Source: JBBQVS01 sp964657325
Lineage (GTDB): Bacteria; Chloroflexota; Ktedonobacteria; Ktedonobacterales; Ktedonobacteraceae
DNA: 64,000 bases
Assembly (NCBI GenBank): GCA_964657325.1
Contig: CAZZVE010000006.1
Location: forward strand, 1-64,000
Direction: 5' to 3'
Below are positions 60,125 through 64,000 of this stretch, in pieces (position 1 is the stretch's first letter; every line of letters starts with the position of its first letter). The notes under the pieces were generated by a model. The model had not been told where the DNA came from, searched no databases, and was given only the letters and a program-made list of their open reading frames with translations. Both the position numbers and the translations under genes were made by a program.

Positions 60125-61482
60125 GTTCTACACATACAGAGGTAAATCCTAAGATATTTAGTGCCTATGATGTCCGTGGCATCTATGGGCAAGACCTTAC
60201 CGACGACATTGCCTATCAAATTGGACGCGCTGCCGCCCAGTACCTCAATGTACCTGAAATTGCCGTTGGACGCGATATGCGTCTTTCATCACCACAAATT
60301 TCGGCGGCGGTTCTACGTGGCATCACCGATCAGGGTATCAATGCCGTTGATCTCGGTTTGACCACAACCGATGGTTTGTATTTCGCGGTTGGCAAATTCG
60401 ACTATCCAGCAGGTATCATGATTACCGCGTCCCACAATCCTGGCAAGTACAATGGTCTGAAGTTCTGTCGTGCCCAGGCTCTACCAATCAGCAAAGAGAC
60501 TGGACTGGCGGATATTCGTGATCTTGCTGTAAGCGGCAATTTTACAGAGCCAGCGCAAAAAGGCACCGTGACACAGCGTAATATCACCGATGACTACGTA
60601 AAGCACGTCTTGTCATTCATCGACGTAAGCAAGATAAAGCCACTCAAAGTCGTCATTGACGCGGGTAACGGTATGGCAGGTATGATGATACCGAGCGTCT
60701 TTCAACACCTTCCCTGCGAACTCGTCCCTCTCTATTTTGAGCTTGATGGCAATTTTCCGCATCATCCCGCCAGCCCTATCGAGCCAGAAAACATGGTAGA
60801 TTTGCAGAAAAAGGTGCGTGAGACAGGTGCAGACTTAGGAGCCGCGTTCGACGGCGATGCAGATCGCATGTTTCCAGTCGATGAGCATGGCGACCTCGTA
60901 GATGGTTCACAGGTGACGGAAGCAATGGCGAATAGTCTGCTACGCAAGTATCCAGGCTCAACTATCCTGTACAACCTGATTGTTTCTAAAAGCGTCCCTG
61001 AACTGATTGAGCGTCTCGGTGGCAAAGCTGTACGTACACGTGTGGGCCACTCGTTCATCAAAGCAGAGATGCGCAAACTCAACGCCATCTTCGGAGGCGA
61101 ACACTCTGGACACTTCTACTTCCGCGACAACTGGTTCGCCGACTCCGGCTTGATTGCCTTTCTCATCATGCTCGAACTCGTTTCCACTGAGGACAAACCA
61201 CTCTCAGAAATACTCAAGCCATTGGACAAGGGTGTACGTAGTGGTGAAATCAATAGTACCGTTAGCGATGCACAAAGCAAGCTCCAAGCTCTTGAAGAGC
61301 ATTTCGGGAAGGGCGCGCAACTGGTCGATCACCTCGATGGTCTCACAGTAGATTATGGTACGTGGTGGTTCAATGTGCGTTCATCTAACACCGAACCACT
61401 CCTGCGTCTGAACGTCGAAGCAAACGACAGAGCCACAATGGAACAGAAGCGCGACGAACTGCTCGCGTTTATTCGTAGTTAA
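60121..61482 (+). CDS. Phosphomannomutase / phosphoglucomutase
   Basis: A 453-residue alpha-D-phosphohexomutase. The catalytic serine loop ITASHNPGKYNG, the metal loop FDGDADRMFPVD, the sugar-binding GGEHSGHFYF and the phosphate-binding RSSNTEPLLRLNVEA are all intact, in four-domain order. It interconverts hexose 1- and 6-phosphates for nucleotide-sugar supply. ATG at 60121 is preceded by GGAGG and overlaps the GNAT stop as ATGA; a TTG at 60103 would lie before that ribosome site. It ends the four-gene operon. Confidence 0.94.
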   Translation: MSSTHTEVNPKIFSAYDVRGIYGQDLTDDIAYQIGRAAAQYLNVPEIAVGRDMRLSSPQISAAVLRGITDQGINAVDLGLTTTDGLYFAVGKFDYPAGIMITASHNPGKYNGLKFCRAQALPISKETGLADIRDLAVSGNFTEPAQKGTVTQRNITDDYVKHVLSFIDVSKIKPLKVVIDAGNGMAGMMIPSVFQHLPCELVPLYFELDGNFPHHPASPIEPENMVDLQKKVRETGADLGAAFDGDADRMFPVDEHGDLVDGSQVTEAMANSLLRKYPGSTILYNLIVSKSVPELIERLGGKAVRTRVGHSFIKAEMRKLNAIFGGEHSGHFYFRDNWFADSGLIAFLIMLELVSTEDKPLSEILKPLDKGVRSGEINSTVSDAQSKLQALEEHFGKGAQLVDHLDGLTVDYGTWWFNVRSSNTEPLLRLNVEANDRATMEQKRDELLAFIRS

Positions 61483-61495
61483 AACATCTAAAATG

Positions 61496-61547
61496 TAGAG
61501 AGCATTCACTATGGAGAACACGTATCATTCATAGTGAACGCTCTCTA
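61496..61547 (+). terminator. Terminator of the sugar-phosphate operon
   Basis: TAGAGAGCATTCACTATG pairs with CATAGTGAACGCTCTCTA (one mismatch) around a 16-base loop, 14 bases after the stop. There is no long U-run. Confidence 0.65.
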
Positions 61548-61661
61548 TGTGCTCCTATTTCTCCTCTTCCTGATTTGGCATAACTACCGACTTTTATCTT
61601 TTCAAATAGAATGTAATGAGAGTGACATTCCTCAGTATAGAAATCCAAGGAGTAGTTCTTT

Positions 61662-62468
61662 ATGACAACTAATACGAACAAATCAGCAGGGAAATACGCT
61701 TCTGTCAACGGCATCGACCTGTACTACGAGATTCATGGAACTGGTACACCTTTGATTTTGCTTCACGGTGGCTTTGGAACTCTTGAGACGTTTACTGCCC
61801 TTTCACCTACACTTGCTCTCGACCATCAGATTATTGGAGTCGATTTGTATGGACACGGACGGACAGCCCTCACAAATCGTCCTCTCCGTTTTGAGCACAT
61901 GGCGGATGATATTGCTGGCCTCATCGACCATCTCGGACTTGAAAAAGCCGACGTGCTTGGCTACTCTCTTGGTGGTGCCGTAGCTCTACAGACCGTTATT
62001 CGCCATCCAGAACAAGTCAACAAACTTGTTGTTGTCTCCACACCCTTCAAACGAACTGGCTGGCATCCCGAAATGCGAGCAGGCATGGCATCCATCGCCC
62101 CTGAGTTCTTTGTTGGTACTCCCCTGCATGATACCTATATGAATGTTGCACCAAAGCCAGAAGATTTTTCTCGCCTTGTCGCCAATATGCGGGAAGCACT
62201 GAGTCAAGACTATGACTGGACAGAGCAGGTTTCCGCTTTGAAAATGCCTACGCTGATTATCGCGGGCGACTCTGATGGTCTTCCACCTTCACATGCAGTA
62301 GCGTTTTTCACTCTTCTGGGTGGTGGCTTGAAGGATGCTAACTGGAATGGCGAACACCTCATTCCATCGCAACTCGCCATCTTGCCGCGCACTACTCACT
62401 ACGACATTGTTTCCCGTGCTGATCTAATCCTGCCAGTTCTTTCTCCGTTTCTTGGCAGTAAGCGGTAG
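61662..62468 (+). CDS. Alpha/beta-fold hydrolase
   Basis: A 268-residue protein with the oxyanion segment LILLHGGFG, nucleophile Ser in LGYSLGGAVALQ (near residue 103), acid in IIAGDSDGLPP and catalytic His in LPRTTHYDI. The family includes haloperoxidase-like and ester hydrolases; the substrate is unknown. agtagt-free upstream region has ccaaggag 9 bases before the ATG. The stop codon TAG is formed by the first bases of the type B palindrome at 62465-62587, so the element edge abuts the frame. Confidence 0.9.
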   Translation: MTTNTNKSAGKYASVNGIDLYYEIHGTGTPLILLHGGFGTLETFTALSPTLALDHQIIGVDLYGHGRTALTNRPLRFEHMADDIAGLIDHLGLEKADVLGYSLGGAVALQTVIRHPEQVNKLVVVSTPFKRTGWHPEMRAGMASIAPEFFVGTPLHDTYMNVAPKPEDFSRLVANMREALSQDYDWTEQVSALKMPTLIIAGDSDGLPPSHAVAFFTLLGGGLKDANWNGEHLIPSQLAILPRTTHYDIVSRADLILPVLSPFLGSKR

Positions 62469-62587
62469 GGGCGCAATGAATTGTGCCCAAAGATGAGAGT
62501 GGTCGGGCAAACGTCCCCAAAACGTCTCTGGTGGCAACGCGAGCCCCTCCCGACCCATCTTTGGGCGCAATGAATTGTGCCCCTACA
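62465..62587. repeat. Palindromic element, type B, overlapping a stop codon
   Basis: Ends GTAGGGGCGCAATGAATTGT and their complement form arms of about 31 bases, each arm itself a small dyad. The interior (gggcaaacgtcccc ... cccctcccgacccatctt) matches the element at 19123-19253 over most of its length. It begins inside the last codons of the hydrolase and ends 10 bases from the stop of the convergent gene. Confidence 0.85.
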
Positions 62588-62596
62588 AGCCTTTAT

Positions 62597-63628
62597 CTAT
62601 ACATTCACATTCGTATCCACTTCGCCAGTGCCATTTTGTGACAGGAAGCCAATAGTTAGTCCTTTCATTCCTCTAGGTGCTGAAAAGACGACATAACCAC
62701 GTACACTCTTCGAGCCTGCCTTAAATGTATAAGGCAGGCTATTGTCTATGGGTGCACGTTCGTTGCCAGGAGAGACAAGACGGATATAATCAAAACCGAA
62801 GCCAGGGGATATATCACCGCTTTCCGCATTATCAACTCGGAAGTTGAGTATATAAAATTGCTGTCCAGCTTTGCATTGCACACCTTGATACGCGAGGCGA
62901 GTTTCTATACTTGTGAGATGATACGTTAACATATGACCAGAAAAGTTATAAGAAATAGTTGTTGTTTGCGGCGAAGCATGGTCTGCGTATTGCGAGGGGT
63001 TAAAGGCACCTGTAAAGGGTATTTTGACTAACGTTTCGTTAAGAGTTATTGAGCCTAATTGTAATGCCAGAGCGTTCAGGGGTATGCCCTTATTTGGCAA
63101 TGAGAAATCTAACCAGCCATTCTCCTGTGTTCCTGGCTTGAGACCAACGGAAAGATGCACGTTTGTAGGGATAAGAGCAGTGCTGTTGGGTTCAATCAAA
63201 CGCGCAATATCATAATAAACAATATTAACCGGATTGGAAGTGTGGTTCACTACTTGCATATTAAGACGGACCGTTGTTTGACCTGAATGAATGTCGTCAT
63301 CAGGGAAAAATAGCGCGTCCTGTGCATTGACAACGGTAATATCTACATCATTGTAAAGTGCGGTACGGTTCACCTGAAGTGTTGTGACAGGTACAACAGT
63401 AGGAGTTTGCGCCCCAAAGCCAGGAATTTGCGCGTTTTTGAGCAGGTTTGCCGCGTTCAGACTGACAACACTCACAATAATAATGCCGATAACCAGTAAA
63501 ATAGCTGCCCAGAACCAGAGCTTAGCAAACACTGATCGCGTCCGCGTTTCTAGCTTTTTCGGCAATTCAGGACGTGGTACCGCGTTAAGACGGGGTAGTG
63601 ACGACGTGGTAACTTTTCTCTTATCCAT
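62597..63628 (-). CDS. Membrane-anchored extracellular protein with DUF4352-like domains
   Basis: A 343-residue protein. Residues 1-35 are basic and cytoplasmic, a single membrane helix spans about 36-60, and the rest is extracellular. Two beta-rich parts (about 80-205 and 215-340) contain DUF4352-like features: QTTVRLNMQVVNHTSNPVNI, then QFYILNFRVDNAESGD and GSKSVRGYVVFSAPRGMKGL. The fold is immunoglobulin-like and usually binds proteins or the cell wall. No enzymatic motif is seen. It is a single gene convergent with the hydrolase. Confidence 0.7.
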   Translation of the reverse strand: MDKRKVTTSSLPRLNAVPRPELPKKLETRTRSVFAKLWFWAAILLVIGIIIVSVVSLNAANLLKNAQIPGFGAQTPTVVPVTTLQVNRTALYNDVDITVVNAQDALFFPDDDIHSGQTTVRLNMQVVNHTSNPVNIVYYDIARLIEPNSTALIPTNVHLSVGLKPGTQENGWLDFSLPNKGIPLNALALQLGSITLNETLVKIPFTGAFNPSQYADHASPQTTTISYNFSGHMLTYHLTSIETRLAYQGVQCKAGQQFYILNFRVDNAESGDISPGFGFDYIRLVSPGNERAPIDNSLPYTFKAGSKSVRGYVVFSAPRGMKGLTIGFLSQNGTGEVDTNVNV

Positions 63629-63698
63629 ACAAAGCGTTTTCCTTTAATGATAATCCCTTGCATTCGCTATTGTACCAAGTGTATGCAACTGTTTTTTC

Positions 63699-63727
63699 TT
63701 GACACATCCACACGTTAGTGCTAGCAT
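63699..63727 (+). promoter_or_regulatory. Promoter of sucC
   Basis: TTGACA (63699-63704), 17-base spacer, TAGCAT (63722-63727), about 75 bases before the sucC start. Confidence 0.65.
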
Positions 63728-63802
63728 AATTTTAGGAACTTCGCATCTCTCCCCACCTAGCAAGTGGTTTCTACACTACATCGCAAGGAGTTTAAACAGT
63801 CA

Positions 63803-64000
63803 ATGAAGATTCATGAGTATCAGGCGAAAGACATCCTGGCTCGTTACGGGATTCCAGTACAGCCTGGGCGTGTTGCACATACACCAGATGAAGCCGAGGC
63901 AATTGCCCGCGAGCTTGGCGGACCCGTTGTGATCAAAGCCCAGGTCTACGTTGGTGGACGTGGTAAAGCTGGTGGTATCCAGTTTGGCGACACGCCAGAG
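63803..64000 (+). CDS. sucC: Succinate--CoA ligase (ADP-forming) subunit beta, N-terminal part
   Basis: The first 66 codons, cut by the window end. MKIHEYQAKDILARYGIPVQ and VVIKAQVYVGGRGKAGGIQ are the diagnostic start and ATP-grasp nucleotide loop of SucC, the TCA-cycle enzyme forming ATP from succinyl-CoA. AAGGAG lies 12 bases before the ATG, a little further than usual. sucD would be expected beyond the window. Confidence 0.93.
   Translation, partial: MKIHEYQAKDILARYGIPVQPGRVAHTPDEAEAIARELGGPVVIKAQVYVGGRGKAGGIQFGDTPE

Noticed and set aside
1..64000. tRNA or rRNA genes
   Set aside because: No cloverleaf with a T-arm consensus and no rRNA segments were recognised on either strand by eye; a covariance search was not possible.

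Overview
The window is a gene-dense bacterial chromosome segment of moderate GC content. It carries an F420-type (LLM) oxidoreductase, a sulfolipid-type SqdB, a fused trpCF, a T-box controlled trpS, single-membrane style secretion signals, no outer-membrane genes and many dispersed palindromes. Together these suggest a Chloroflexota bacterium of the Ktedonobacteria kind. That placement is inference from gene content; no rRNA or tRNA gene was seen. Starts are mostly ATG, with several GTG (sigma factor, GNAT, carB, second OPRT, P-loop kinase) and one TTG, chosen from Shine-Dalgarno spacing.

Region 1 (1-5.3 kb): an ArsR-like regulator with a perfect 19-bp operator-like palindrome on its own promoter, coupled to an MFS efflux pump; a secreted LysM/lytic transglycosylase; and an ECF sigma factor operon whose second gene looks like a membrane M48 metalloprotease that has lost its zinc site. 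Region 2 (5.3-17 kb): an aromatic supercluster. A consensus promoter and a T-box leader with a Trp (UGG) specifier precede trpS, followed by trpE, trpG, trpD, trpCF, trpB, a cyclase/kynurenine-formamidase-like gene, trpA, a degenerate receiver protein, chorismate mutase and DAHP synthase, ending at a 32-bp perfect hairpin. Region 3 (17-25.6 kb): msrB, LLM oxidoreductase with a glycolipid-binding-like protein, argS, a small P-loop kinase, a DedA protein with a small membrane partner, a GT28 glycosyltransferase, and convergent sqdB.

Region 4 (25.7-35.3 kb): acetate uptake and activation (satP-acs), a DHA2 drug exporter, a double-HTH regulator, an SCP2 protein, a 6-pyruvoyl-tetrahydropterin synthase-like gene with a GNAT, a cytoplasmic GAF histidine kinase, and a lone DUF433 antitoxin-like gene. 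Region 5 (35.3-44.8 kb): a complete minus-strand de novo pyrimidine operon pyrB-carA-carB-pyrC-pyrE-pyrF-pyrD with overlapping genes. It is driven by a near-perfect promoter and a structured leader ending in an intrinsic terminator. Region 6 (45-56.9 kb): methyltransferase, coaE, a caspase-fold/TPR/membrane protein whose catalytic Cys is Phe, an ABC-F ATPase, a second OPRT-like gene, slipin plus NfeD, a nucleoside hydrolase, a glycosyltransferase and a secreted three-repeat protein. Region 7 (57-64 kb): a tightly coupled sugar-phosphate operon (PPi-type phosphofructokinase, phosphopentomutase, GNAT, phosphomannomutase), an alpha/beta hydrolase, a membrane-anchored extracellular protein and the start of sucC.

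A striking theme is a set of nested palindromic repeats in three related sequence types. They sit between genes, often within a few bases of a stop codon, and three of them punctuate the trp operon. They look like non-autonomous (MITE/REPIN-like) elements; no transposase is present in the window.
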